A stretch of DNA of 64,000 nt from Bacillota bacterium (GCA_023435305.1 JAEYRV010000055.1:62001-126000), one strand, 5' to 3'. Shown: positions 17,678 through 26,069, counted from the stretch's first letter. A program made the numbers and translations. The notes: a model not told the origin generated them from the letters alone.

Positions 17678-18049
17678 CTATGCTGAATATTCCTCCGCCT
17701 CGTCTTCTGCCACCACCTCGTCGTTTCGCTTGCTGTTGCCTGAGAAATAAGCCTTGTCCGCTACCAGCTCAACGGCATAATGCTTCTTCCCTTCCTGATC
17801 GTCCCATGACCTTGACTGGATCCGCCCCTGTACAGTCAGGGCCCCGCCCTTTCCAAAGTGTTCTGAAATAAACCTGGCTATGCCGTTCCACGCTACCACC
17901 GGGATAAAATCCGCTTTCTTCTCACTGTTCGTATCGAATGGATCCCTTTCGACGGCAAGTGTGAAATTCAAGACAGGTGTCTGATTTTCTGTTACATACT
18001 TCAGTTCCGGATCCTTTGTCAGCCTCCCGGATATTATTGTATTATTCAA
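17678..18049 (-). CDS. ssb: Single-stranded DNA-binding protein paralogue
   Basis: OB-fold single-stranded DNA-binding protein, 123 aa. MLNNTIISGRLTKDPELKYV, FTLAVERDPF, FIPVVAWNGIARFI and GALTVQGRIQSRSW are the SSB core. Shorter than housekeeping SSB (about 145-175 aa), with a brief acidic tail ending EDEAEEYSA and no terminal IPF tip, the motif that recruits partner proteins. Start ATG 18047-18049 follows AGGAGG by 7 nt. A standalone gene, not between rpsF and rpsR, so a secondary copy is likely. Confidence 0.9.
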   Translation of the reverse strand: MNNTIISGRLTKDPELKYVTENQTPVLNFTLAVERDPFDTNSEKKADFIPVVAWNGIARFISEHFGKGGALTVQGRIQSRSWDDQEGKKHYAVELVADKAYFSGNSKRNDEVVAEDEAEEYSA

Positions 18050-18088
18050 CATAGTACGCCCTCCTGAATCAAGTATTCTGTAATATAC

Positions 18089-18123
18089 TACCAATTATAA
18101 TATTATATGGTAATATTTGTCAA
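18089..18123 (-). promoter_or_regulatory. ssb promoter with overlapping palindrome
   Basis: TTGACA (18118-18123), 18-nt spacer, TATAAT (18094-18099) on the minus strand. An imperfect 24-bp palindrome, TACCA..TGGTA (18089-18112), covers the spacer and -10, placed like a repressor operator. Confidence 0.6.
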
Positions 18124-18149
18124 GAGTTTGTATCTATGTTTTGGTCAGT

Positions 18150-19118
18150 TTAAAAAGTTATGACAACACTCCCTTTTTTATGTCCGGTATCGACGTAGGT
18201 ATGCGCATCTGATATCCGCTCCAGTGGATATGTCCTGTCGATCACCGGAAGCAATTTTCCAGCTTCAATAAGATCATTTAACAGAACCAGATCCCTTCTC
18301 TTTTCTTCCGGTTTTCTCAAACCCGTTGCGGCAAAAACAGCCTTTTTACCTTTTGATTTTGATGTGAAAATAGTCTGCAGCATCAAGGAAAACGTTGGTA
18401 CAGTAGACATATATACGCCACACGGCAATAAAGCACTCTTACAATGAGCAAAAGAGTTCTTTCCTACCGCATCGAAAATAATATCGTAGGTATCGCTTTT
18501 TTTGGCAAAATCCTCTTTTGTGTAATCAATCACCTTATCGGCACCCAGGCGCTTTACCATTTCCACATTGCCTGGCCCACATACCCCTGTAACTTCGGCT
18601 CCGAAGTATTTCGCCAGCTGAACAGCATAGACCCCAACTCCGCCCGATGCCCCAATGATAAGGATCTTACAGCCGGTTTTGATTTTTCCGGTATCCCTCA
18701 GAAATGGCAGGGCAGTCAATGACCCTTCGCTTATAGCAGCAGCTTCACCATGGCTTATATTGTTTGGTTTTATTGCGAGTGCCGCATCTTCCGGCAGCAC
18801 AATGTACTCAGCATTAGTTCCAAAATTAGTTCCGGATGATCCGTATACTTCATCACCCGCTTTAAAAGACTTTACGTCCTTCCCTGCTGCTTCAATGATA
18901 CCGGAGAGTACATCGCCCGGTATTTGTTTCGGTCTGGACAGCCCTGTAAAAAGCCTGGCAGCCAAGGGTTTTCCAATCCTGAATGCACTGTCCGCCGGCG
19001 CTGCCACTGTTGCCATGATCCTGATCAGTACCTCATTGTCCTTTGGAACAGGTTCTTCATATTCTTTAAGTTGAAGGACCTCCGGGGAACCATACCTTGT
19101 GCAAATAACTGCTTTCAT
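18150..19118 (-). CDS. Zinc-independent MDR-family quinone/enone reductase
   Basis: NADPH-dependent medium-chain oxidoreductase, 322 aa. GroES-like N-terminal half (KAVICTRYGSPEVLQLKEYE, GDVLSGIIEAAGKDVKSFKAGDEVYG) and Rossmann half with GASGGVGVYAVQLAKYFGAE, then VIDYTKEDF. The catalytic and structural zinc cysteines of alcohol dehydrogenases are absent, which points to the quinone-oxidoreductase branch (one-electron or enone reduction). Tandem paralogue of the next gene, 13 nt apart, probably one operon with the XRE regulator upstream. Confidence 0.85.
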   Translation of the reverse strand: MKAVICTRYGSPEVLQLKEYEEPVPKDNEVLIRIMATVAAPADSAFRIGKPLAARLFTGLSRPKQIPGDVLSGIIEAAGKDVKSFKAGDEVYGSSGTNFGTNAEYIVLPEDAALAIKPNNISHGEAAAISEGSLTALPFLRDTGKIKTGCKILIIGASGGVGVYAVQLAKYFGAEVTGVCGPGNVEMVKRLGADKVIDYTKEDFAKKSDTYDIIFDAVGKNSFAHCKSALLPCGVYMSTVPTFSLMLQTIFTSKSKGKKAVFAATGLRKPEEKRRDLVLLNDLIEAGKLLPVIDRTYPLERISDAHTYVDTGHKKGSVVITF

Positions 19119-19131
19119 ACTTCAATCTCCT

Positions 19132-20079
19132 TTACAAATTTTGAGCAACATTAATAACTACCTTGCCCCTGGCGTGTCCTTTGCTTATATACTGAACTGC
19201 ATCCGAAGTCTCACTAAGTGGGTAAAGTTTATCAATAACTGGCTTAACATTTCCGTTATCGACCAGCTTGATTATAAATTCCAAGGCCTTTGTATTTGGT
19301 TTTGCAATAAAAGGTACGATCTTTCTGCCATCGATTGACATGAATGCTCCAAAAAGCATAGTTTTTACGAGCTGTGACATCCCTCCCCCGACCATTACGC
19401 AAACGCCATCAACCTTCAATAAGCGCTTGTATGCACCAAGTGTCTGATTTCCGTTTACAGCCAGCACAAGGTCATACTGCTTTGGGTTTCTTGAAAAATC
19501 CTCTGTATTATAATTGATAACATGGTCTGCTCCTAGCGACCGTACCAGCTGTACATTATTTTGGCTGCACACAGCCGTTACTTCCGCCCCGAAGTATTTG
19601 GCCAGCTGGACGGCAAATGTGCCCACACCCCCGCTCGCACCACATATCAAAACCTTTTTGCCCGGCTGGATATCGCCCCTGTCCCGCAAACCCTGCAGCG
19701 CAGTGACTGCTGCCATAGGAACAGCTGCTGCCTTATCAAAAGAAACTGTTTCGGGCTTTAATACCAAAACACCTTCAGGAACAGATACATATTCGGCAAA
19801 TCCTCCAAAACCGCATCCGGAAATGTCTCCGAACACCTCATCACCTGCTCTGAACTTTGTCACTTTATCTCCGATCGACTCTATGCGTCCGGCGATATCA
19901 GCTCCGGAAATTCTGCGTTTTGGAATTATCCCAAGCTTCATGGAACGGTAATCAGCCGCATTGACTGATACTGCGAAAATCCTTACCAAAACCTCATTTT
20001 CACCGGGTACAGGCTTTTCCACCTCTCGTAAGACTAGAGTATCCGGAGCACATTTTTTATCGTATACAATAGCTTTCAT
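19132..20079 (-). CDS. Zinc-independent MDR-family quinone/enone reductase, second copy
   Basis: 315 aa, same architecture as its downstream neighbour: KAIVYDKKCAPDTLVLREVE, GADIAGRIESIGDKVTKFRAGDEVFG, cofactor loop GASGGVGTFAVQLAKYFGAE, VINYNTEDF and a C-terminal HARGKVVINV. Clearly a tandem duplication that has diverged. It starts 58 nt after the XRE gene. Substrates are not predictable; quinones, enones or aldehyde derivatives are typical. Confidence 0.85.
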   Translation of the reverse strand: MKAIVYDKKCAPDTLVLREVEKPVPGENEVLVRIFAVSVNAADYRSMKLGIIPKRRISGADIAGRIESIGDKVTKFRAGDEVFGDISGCGFGGFAEYVSVPEGVLVLKPETVSFDKAAAVPMAAVTALQGLRDRGDIQPGKKVLICGASGGVGTFAVQLAKYFGAEVTAVCSQNNVQLVRSLGADHVINYNTEDFSRNPKQYDLVLAVNGNQTLGAYKRLLKVDGVCVMVGGGMSQLVKTMLFGAFMSIDGRKIVPFIAKPNTKALEFIIKLVDNGNVKPVIDKLYPLSETSDAVQYISKGHARGKVVINVAQNL

Positions 20080-20137
20080 TTATTATCTCCCTTAATTTCA
20101 TTGCCTCGATATTGCTTTGAACTATTTCCCCCGATAG

Positions 20138-20365
20138 TTACTTTACACTATCGATCTCATAATCGAACACTTCACCGATCTTTACTCCAAATGCGTCTGA
20201 GATTTTGAACGCAAGCTCCAAAGATGGAGAATACTTGCCTGCCTCAATTGCCATTATCGTCTGCCTCGACGCCCCAACCAATTCCGCCAGTTGCTGCTGC
20301 GTCATCTCATTGGCAAAGAAGCGCAGCTTTCTTATGTTATTTGTGATTTTAAGTTTCTTAGCCAT
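20138..20365 (-). CDS. XRE-family HTH regulator
   Basis: 75-aa Cro/CI-type regulator: KLRFFANEMTQQQLAELVGA then SRQTIMAIEAGKYSPSLELAF is a textbook helix-turn-helix, ending KIGEVFDYE. Short members of this type regulate their own operon. It overlaps the upstream membrane gene by 8 nt, so the two are translationally coupled; such membrane-protein/XRE pairs are common in Bacillota. Likely binds the TATACAT repeats at the operon promoter. Confidence 0.9.
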   Translation of the reverse strand: MAKKLKITNNIRKLRFFANEMTQQQLAELVGASRQTIMAIEAGKYSPSLELAFKISDAFGVKIGEVFDYEIDSVK

Positions 20366-20864
20366 TTGTAATTCCCCTTTTGTAGAAGATTATCTGCGCC
20401 AGCCCTTCAAGCACAGAGCCGGCACTGAAGGATATGAACATCACATTGAGCATCACTGCAGGCGGATAGTTGAAGATTTGTGTGGCCAGCGCCGTAATAA
20501 ATCCTATTCCGGCAATAATAAAGCCCACTTTCAATGACTTGAGTTCAATGAGCTTATCCATTTCATCTGTAACCATTTCATTATTTACGGCTTTTTCGAT
20601 TTGCTTGTCATCACAGCTGTTGTTCCTTGCTTTTTCCTGAACAGCAATTGCTATTGCCATCAGAATGTGAAAAATGATCTGAATGATTATCGATGCAGCT
20701 ACTCCTATGCCTATGAACACCAGCATTACACCCGCCCATGCTTTCATATTGTCAGAGGTGATCGCTCCCGATTGATATTTACCATAAGTATAGATACAAT
20801 AAGCTGCCAGTATTATTATCCCTGTGATGACCGATACAATAACTCTCTTTTCCTTATATGACAT
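20358..20864 (-). CDS. Four-helix membrane protein partnered with XRE regulator
   Basis: 168 aa with four predicted membrane helices (about 8-26, 42-70, 110-130, 135-155) and a charged cytoplasmic loop between helices two and three. It resembles the small uncharacterised membrane proteins that precede XRE regulators in Bacillota. A role as membrane sensor or antagonist of the regulator is inference from the coupled arrangement only. Confidence 0.65.
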   Translation of the reverse strand: MSYKEKRVIVSVITGIIILAAYCIYTYGKYQSGAITSDNMKAWAGVMLVFIGIGVAASIIIQIIFHILMAIAIAVQEKARNNSCDDKQIEKAVNNEMVTDEMDKLIELKSLKVGFIIAGIGFITALATQIFNYPPAVMLNVMFISFSAGSVLEGLAQIIFYKRGITNG

Positions 20865-20891
20865 ATTCGCACTCCTTGTATGTAATTATTC

Positions 20892-20927
20892 TATACATAG
20901 AGTAACACCATTTATACATGATGTCAA
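20892..20927 (-). promoter_or_regulatory. Promoter and repeat operator of the XRE operon
   Basis: Minus strand TTGACA (20922-20927), 17 nt, TACTCT (20899-20904). TATACAT occurs twice, at 20892-20898 and 20913-20919, 21 bp apart (two helical turns), bracketing the -10 box: a plausible autorepression operator. Confidence 0.55.
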
Positions 20928-21074
20928 ATATTTTTTACATTTTGTTTAAATATTATTACATCGAAGTGATGGCCCTTTTCTTCCGATCCCCTGGACATCC
21001 TCATTGTCTGCCATTAAATACAAGATTACCCTTTAAATAAACACTGTTCTATTAAATGTAAGCATAAACCACCA

Positions 21075-21103
21075 TTGACATCCATTTACATTTATGTTAG
21101 CAT
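21075..21103 (+). promoter_or_regulatory. Promoter of the GreA/GreB-like gene
   Basis: Perfect TTGACA (21075-21080), 17-nt spacer, TAGCAT (21098-21103). The predicted start near 21110 coincides with the first base of the hairpin that follows. Confidence 0.65.
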
Positions 21104-21110
21104 ATATACA

Positions 21111-21159
21111 GAAGACATTTCGCAAATACCACAGCGAAGTGTCTTCTTATATTTTTTTG
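21111..21159 (+). terminator. Leader terminator (attenuator-like) before the Gre-like gene
   Basis: 13-bp stem with one G-U pair (arms 21111-21123 and 21134-21146), 10-nt loop, then TTATATTTTTTTG. It lies between promoter and coding sequence, with no plus-strand gene upstream to terminate. Confidence 0.7.
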
Positions 21160-21202
21160 TTTGGTTCCATATAAAGTAAATGAATCTGAAAGGGAGATGA
21201 AA

Positions 21203-21706
21203 ATGCAGAAAACAGTATTGTCTGAAAGGATGCACAGGATCCTGACCGAACATGTCACGCAGATCGAGAGGGAAAAAGAGCCCGTCATAAGGGGATTTTT
21301 TGCCGAGAGCGCTGAAAATGGCATGGATAGCGAAGCATTTTTCAGGGATTATACTGCACAGATCGAAAAGTATCTGAAAAACGTCAAGGTAAAAAAGGAT
21401 GGCCTGGATAACTGTCCATTTACAATAATAGGCAGCAAGGTTGAGCTGAAGGATGCTTCTGATCCAGAGACCTTTAGTTATCGGATCGTACTGCCCTTCA
21501 CAGGAAACTCAGGCGCTTCCCTTGACAGCGCATCATGCTTTTCTCCTATGGGAAAGGCCCTGCTTCTGAAGCCTGTCGGCTCCAGTGTCACTGTAAATAC
21601 ACCCTCGGGGCAGATGAGCTATGAGATTGTAAGCATATCAGCTGAAGAGAAACTGGAGAGCAGCAAAATCAACCTCTATACCACCAGGGCGGAGATAGCG
21701 TTATAA
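21203..21706 (+). CDS. GreA/GreB-family protein
   Basis: 167 aa. The C-terminal half (about 75-165) reads as the FKBP-like Gre domain: IIGSKVELKDASDPETFSYR, SPMGKALLLKPVGSSVTV and YEIVSI. The N-terminal half is helical and could be a coiled coil, but it lacks an obvious acidic DxxE tip of true cleavage factors, so it may be a Gre-like RNA-polymerase-binding regulator rather than a cleavage factor. The ATG at 21203 follows GGGAG by 6 nt; an ATG two codons earlier is too close to the RBS. Its leader carries a terminator. Confidence 0.75.
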   Translation: MQKTVLSERMHRILTEHVTQIEREKEPVIRGFFAESAENGMDSEAFFRDYTAQIEKYLKNVKVKKDGLDNCPFTIIGSKVELKDASDPETFSYRIVLPFTGNSGASLDSASCFSPMGKALLLKPVGSSVTVNTPSGQMSYEIVSISAEEKLESSKINLYTTRAEIAL

Positions 21707-21756
21707 CACTTCGAAAGCTGCATCCAGAGCATGATAAACTGCTCCTTATCCATAAT

Positions 21757-21791
21757 AAAAAACTCCTGCGAATAAGTAAGCAGGAGTTTTT
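21757..21791. terminator. Bidirectional terminator
   Basis: 12-bp stem AAAAACTCCTGC / GCAGGAGTTTTT (arms 21758-21769 and 21780-21791) between the Gre-like gene and the convergent DHHW gene. Confidence 0.9.
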
Positions 21792-21801
21792 ATTATATGG
21801 A

Positions 21802-23397
21802 TCACTTGAGCAGCAGGCTGGTAAGACTGTCCCTTATGATCTTTCTGGCGCTTCCATAGATCGAGAAGCAAAATATGACATCATCGATTTTTTCTTCCAC
21901 AATAAGTGTTTTAGCGTCGAAATCCAGGCAGCCCTCATTATTGAAGCCCTTTGGATCTATAACGTAAACAACCGAATAATTATGTACAAGGAACGGGATA
22001 AGCGCGCTGCCGTATGAATCCTTCAGGACCAGGACCTTTCGCCCGTTGGGATTGTCGGTGCGTATCTCCTCCAGATGCTGGTCTCCCCAGGCAAAGCAGG
22101 CATATTTATAGGCTCCCAGGCTCTTAAAATTTGTGTTGATTATGCTGTCCACACTCTTTGGGCTTTTCCTGTTGCCCATTGTGTACAGCGTCACCTTGTG
22201 CCCGAGTTTCGGTATATAATAGTCCAGCTGCTCAGGATTATTCTTCAGTCTGGCCGCCTGCGGCAATTTGTATATCTGCGAGTAAAGGCCTCCCAAGAAT
22301 GGTTCATATGTATCCTTTGTAAAGTCATTTTCTATATCTGCCGCTGTCATCCCGGCGGATTCACAAAACGCAGCATATGCGTAATACGCACCCATAGCCG
22401 ACCAATGGACATCCGAGCGGAAATATATATACTCATCTTTGTGCTCCATGAGCTTTTCGTATGCCTTTACGACAGTCACACCTTCGGCGCTGCCGCTGAT
22501 TATTTTCTCTGCCTTGCTCTGGTCATAGCCTCCGGTATTGTATTTCTTCGAGGCATAAAATGCAGCGCTTGTAGGTCCTGTGATGGAGTAAACATTGACT
22601 TCGGGCATTATTTGTGTAAATTCCGACATAATCTCGCCATAAAGCGCAAGGTTACCGCTTGAGCCTGTAGGCATCATTATCCTGTCTCCGGATATGATCA
22701 GCGAATTGTTCAGCTTAGTGTCGGCCTGCTCCTGTTCACCCGCTTGCATGGTCTGTCCGTCGACGGTCTCACCTGTCTGCGGCTGTTGAGCTGTATCGGT
22801 CTGGCCAGAACCGGTGATTCCCTGTCCACCTTCCGTGTTGCGTGTGCCTTCCGTATTCTGCCCACTGTCCGCTGTCTGTGTGCTTCCGATCTGAGCGTCA
22901 CCGGTCTGTGTGCTTCCGATCTGTGTTGCATCATGAATCCCGCTTACATCCGGATTGGTTTGTCCTGATGACTGTGTTCCATCGTTCAGCTGACTTTCAG
23001 CTGCATCCATGCCCGCCTGTTCTATGCCCGATGTATCACCCCCGGCATCCGTACCCAGGAAACCTTCCTGTCCGCCTGCAGTTACAAAGGCATCGACATC
23101 AACACTGGCTAAAACAGTCTCACTATCAGAAAAAGCATCAAGATATAACAGGTTCGAATATGACTGATACCCAATTATCGACATATCTCTGAACATAAAG
23201 TTATCCAGAAGATAGGTCTCATATTCGCCGGTAAAATCCCCTACAAAAAACTCTTTTGCAGAAAAAGTCGGCCTGGCTGCCAGATGCCTGTTCTCAAATG
23301 AAGAGAAACCGTCGCCGTCAGCAAACAGAGAGCAAAAGCAGAACACCGTCAGTATTGCTGCAAATGTTATGGTCACAATATATTGGATCTTTTTCAT
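21802..23397 (-). CDS. DHHW/AlgJ-like SGNH-type O-acetylation protein
   Basis: Extracytoplasmic partner of the MBOAT acyltransferase encoded just upstream, 531 aa. One N-terminal membrane helix (about 5-24), a conserved segment FENRHLAARPTFS, a low-complexity Gln/Thr/Gly/Ser-rich insert (about 120-245) with internal repeats (IGSTQTGDAQIGSTQTAD), then the catalytic part with YFRSDVHWSAMGAYYAY, the DHHW-like motif, and VLKDSYGSALIPFL with the nucleophile-region Ser. AlgJ/AlgX relatives transfer acetyl groups to exported polysaccharide; this function is inferred from pairing. ATG 23397 follows AGGTGG; the frame opens with a GTG three codons earlier. Confidence 0.85.
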   Translation of the reverse strand: MKKIQYIVTITFAAILTVFCFCSLFADGDGFSSFENRHLAARPTFSAKEFFVGDFTGEYETYLLDNFMFRDMSIIGYQSYSNLLYLDAFSDSETVLASVDVDAFVTAGGQEGFLGTDAGGDTSGIEQAGMDAAESQLNDGTQSSGQTNPDVSGIHDATQIGSTQTGDAQIGSTQTADSGQNTEGTRNTEGGQGITGSGQTDTAQQPQTGETVDGQTMQAGEQEQADTKLNNSLIISGDRIMMPTGSSGNLALYGEIMSEFTQIMPEVNVYSITGPTSAAFYASKKYNTGGYDQSKAEKIISGSAEGVTVVKAYEKLMEHKDEYIYFRSDVHWSAMGAYYAYAAFCESAGMTAADIENDFTKDTYEPFLGGLYSQIYKLPQAARLKNNPEQLDYYIPKLGHKVTLYTMGNRKSPKSVDSIINTNFKSLGAYKYACFAWGDQHLEEIRTDNPNGRKVLVLKDSYGSALIPFLVHNYSVVYVIDPKGFNNEGCLDFDAKTLIVEEKIDDVIFCFSIYGSARKIIRDSLTSLLLK

Positions 23398-23412
23398 ACA
23401 TCCCACCTGTTA

Positions 23413-24816
23413 TTAAAATCTGAAATATATAAATGGATTATAGCTGTTGCTCACAATACTCGCCGCAGATATTATGAAAACAATGGCTACGCCTACTGCC
23501 ACTGCTGCTGCTCTGATCCCTTCTGACAGCTTCAGTCTTCCGAGCCATTTCAGCGCAAATTTCTTTACAGGCACCGCACAAACAAGGCAGACTGCAATGA
23601 ATGGAAGATAATTCACTGCCAGCTGCAGGGCCTCAATAATCGAAAAACCTGTACCGGCCAGGCCGAACATGACCCGAAGTGCTTCCAGGTTCCGACCGAA
23701 ATCCACGAAATAGAAGAAATTGAACCCGAACACTACCAGCAGGAAGGAATATATAGTCCTAACCAGCCTCGGGACCTTTTTCAGCGCCTTAAGCATGAAA
23801 GTCTTCTCGAGCACAAGGATTACCGCAAAATACAGCCCCCAAATGACAAAATTCCAGCTGGCGCCGTGCCATAGACCGGTCAGCATCCAGACGATCAATA
23901 TATTCCGGTACTGGAGTCTGCGGTTACCTCCCAGCGGTATATACACATAATCCCTGAAAAACGTACCCAGCGTCATATGCCAGCGCCGCCAGAAATCTGT
24001 TATGCTTTGCGAAATATAAGGATAGTTGAAGTTTTCAGGGAAGCTGAATCCAAATGCCTTACCGAGCCCGATAGCCATGTCGGAGTATCCGGAGAAATCA
24101 AAATATATCTGGAAGGTATAGCAAAGCAGTCCAAACCAGACAGAAGGCGTTGACTGACTCAGCAAATCACCGTCAAGGAACTTCACGGCCAGCGCTCCGG
24201 CATAGTTTGCTATAAGCGTCTTTTTTGCCAGACCCGCCACAAAACGAAGGATCCCTTCATAAATACCCTGCAGCGTTACCTTCCTTTCAGCCAGCTGATC
24301 TTCAATATCAGCATAACGGACGATCGGACCAGCCACAAGCTGCGGGAACATTGAAACGAAGAGCAGGAAATTGAAAAAGGACTTCTGAACTTTGACATTG
24401 CCTCTGTATGCGTCAATTGTATAGGAAACAGTCTGCATCGTATAGAATGAAATACCTATTGGGAGTGATATTCCCGTGTTTGGTATGTCTACTCCCGGGA
24501 TCGCATTTATATTGTCGATAAAGAAGTTGCCATATTTGAAAAACGCCAGCAGTCCGAAATTCATGACAAGAGATATGATCAGGTATATCCTGCCCTTTGC
24601 AGTTTTTTGATACTTGCCGGCCAACCCGCCGCACACATAATCTATGGCAGAGCTGTACACCAGCAATATTACCCATACAGGCTCGCCCCACGCATAAAAA
24701 ATAAGCGAAGCTGCTATGAGCACAGCATTTTTCGCTTTCATAGTCGGCATCAAAAAATATAGTAAAAGAGTTATCGGCAGAAACCGGAGCAGAAAGACCA
24801 AGCTGGAAAATACCAT
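23413..24816 (-). CDS. MBOAT-family O-acyltransferase (AlgI/DltB-like)
   Basis: Polytopic membrane acyltransferase, 467 aa, about ten to twelve helices. Family hallmarks: MPQLVAGPIVRY-type block (FPQLVAGPIVRYADI), DFSGYSDMAIGLGKAFGF, SITDFWRRWHMTLGTFFRDY with conserved Trp-His, and LTGLWHGASWNFVIWG with the catalytic His. It moves an acyl group across the membrane for an SGNH/DHHW partner, here the next gene 15 nt downstream. The ATG at 24816 follows GGAGG by 6 nt; the frame upstream of it to 24945 has no support. Substrate is probably a secreted or wall polysaccharide. Confidence 0.93.
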   Translation of the reverse strand: MVFSSLVFLLRFLPITLLLYFLMPTMKAKNAVLIAASLIFYAWGEPVWVILLVYSSAIDYVCGGLAGKYQKTAKGRIYLIISLVMNFGLLAFFKYGNFFIDNINAIPGVDIPNTGISLPIGISFYTMQTVSYTIDAYRGNVKVQKSFFNFLLFVSMFPQLVAGPIVRYADIEDQLAERKVTLQGIYEGILRFVAGLAKKTLIANYAGALAVKFLDGDLLSQSTPSVWFGLLCYTFQIYFDFSGYSDMAIGLGKAFGFSFPENFNYPYISQSITDFWRRWHMTLGTFFRDYVYIPLGGNRRLQYRNILIVWMLTGLWHGASWNFVIWGLYFAVILVLEKTFMLKALKKVPRLVRTIYSFLLVVFGFNFFYFVDFGRNLEALRVMFGLAGTGFSIIEALQLAVNYLPFIAVCLVCAVPVKKFALKWLGRLKLSEGIRAAAVAVGVAIVFIISAASIVSNSYNPFIYFRF

Positions 24817-25020
24817 ATTGCCTCCGTTAAGTTTTGTATAATTAAGTACTTGAACGGCTTGTATAAAATTAACATAATACAGTAAAACAATAATACCACC
24901 AATGCCCTGTTTATACAAGATGACCTGTTGAAATGACAAATGCAATACAGCCTCAGAGGGTATATCAAACAGAAACCATAACCGTCTGTCTCAGGTTTTA
25001 TTCCTCCCACATAAATCTGC

Positions 25021-25052
25021 AAAAATAAAAGCCACGACTCTATAGTCGTGAC
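25021..25052 (-). terminator. Terminator of tRNA-Thr
   Basis: 9-bp stem (GTCACGACT / AGTCGTGGC, arms 25031-25039 and 25044-25052) then TTTTATTTTTG on the minus strand. Confidence 0.85.
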
Positions 25053-25060
25053 CCTTATTT

Positions 25061-25136
25061 TGGAGCTGGTGGACGGAATCGAACCCCCGACCTGCTGATT
25101 ACAAGTCAGCTGCTCTACCTGCTGAGCTACACCAGC
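25061..25136 (-). tRNA. tRNA-Thr (UGU)
   Basis: 76 nt including encoded CCA. Acceptor GCTGGTG/CACCAGC, D-arm TAGCTCAGCAGGTAGAGCA, anticodon stem GCTGA/TCAGC with loop CTTGTAA (anticodon TGT), T-arm GGTCGGGGGTTCGATTCC. Standalone. Confidence 0.96.
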
Positions 25137-25225
25137 ATATGCACTATGCTTTTAACTGCTTAAGACCATCTGACCAGATGTTTTCTCTAATCAACCAGCC
25201 GATGATTTTCTCAAACTGCTTTAAT

Positions 25226-25255
25226 ATAGTAACATGCAAAATGAGCTTAAGTCAA
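25226..25255 (-). promoter_or_regulatory. Promoter of tRNA-Thr
   Basis: Minus strand TTGACT (25250-25255), 18-nt spacer, TACTAT (25226-25231); about 83 nt upstream of the mature 5' end. Confidence 0.5.
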
Positions 25256-25312
25256 CCCTTTTGCAAAGGTATTTTTTGTTTATTGTCTATCAGGTTTACC
25301 CTGTTCGGTTTA

Positions 25313-25321
25313 TGATATAAT
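25313..25321 (+). promoter_or_regulatory. Extended -10 promoter of the GNAT gene
   Basis: TGATATAAT (TGnTATAAT) at 25313-25321, 67 nt before the start codon; no convincing -35. Confidence 0.45.
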
Positions 25322-25387
25322 TGTATCACTATCATCGTCAGGAGCCGTAATATGCCATCAAACAATATTTTTCAGAAGGAGAAATGT

Positions 25388-25810
25388 ATGTGTGTTTTTT
25401 ATGATGATACGAAAAAAGATTTGCCATCTGAACAATTACATAAATTATTCATGTCTGTAGGTTGGTCAGATGGTTCAGAAACCTTAAATATGATAAAAAA
25501 CTACAATATTCCGTTTATTAATTCAACTCTTGTGATTTCCGCATGGGAAAACGAGCGTTTGATTGGGGCAGTACGGGTATTGAGTGATAAAATGTTCAGG
25601 TCAATAATCTATGATCTTCTTGTTTTGCCAGAATTTCAGAACAAGGGAATAGGCAAAGAATTGATAAGGCGTTGCATTGAACATTTTCCAAACTCGGAAT
25701 GGTTAGTTCAAACAACGGAAAAAATATCTGGTTACTATGAAAAAAATGGGTTTAAGGTTAATAATGATGTGTTTTTGACTATTCCATGCAAATTATTTAC
25801 GATAACTTAA
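25388..25810 (+). CDS. GNAT-family N-acetyltransferase
   Basis: 140-aa acetyl-CoA-dependent N-acetyltransferase of the compact GNAT fold. The acetyl-CoA loop is in YDLLVLPEFQNKGIGKELIRRCIEHF (Q-x-x-G-I-G), and the C-terminal YYEKNGFKV is typical. ATG 25388 follows AAGGAG by 6 nt. Visibly more AT-rich than the surrounding genes, which suggests acquisition; acceptor substrate unknown. Confidence 0.85.
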   Translation: MCVFYDDTKKDLPSEQLHKLFMSVGWSDGSETLNMIKNYNIPFINSTLVISAWENERLIGAVRVLSDKMFRSIIYDLLVLPEFQNKGIGKELIRRCIEHFPNSEWLVQTTEKISGYYEKNGFKVNNDVFLTIPCKLFTIT

Positions 25811-25854
25811 TATACAGAATTTCAGCGAGAGAAACATTTAGGAAGGGCAGTATT

Positions 25855-26069
25855 ATGGTTATCAGAAAAGCTGAGCTGATAGATGCTTCACCTCTATTGG
25901 ATATGCTATTACAGCTGGACAGTGAGCAGAAGTATATGATGTATGAGCCGGGCGAACGGAGAACAACTCCCATAGAGCTTGCGCAGCGTATAGAAAACAT
26001 GGACCGCTCAGGGTCGTTGATGCTTATTGCAGAATCAGACAGCAAAATCGTTGGATTCCTTTCTGCCGG
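25855..26069 (+). pseudogene. Truncated GNAT acetyltransferase fragment
   Basis: N-terminal piece of a second GNAT protein: VIRKAELIDASPLLDMLLQL through LIAESDSKIVGFLSA, with a proper RBS (AGGAAGG) and ATG at 25855. After KIVGFLSA the family would continue with the acetyl-CoA-binding half, but the frame runs instead into sequence antisense to the DUF2161 gene up to a stop at 26409. So the gene is cut at about 26060-26070 by a rearrangement. Missing acetyl-CoA motif means no activity. Confidence 0.75.
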
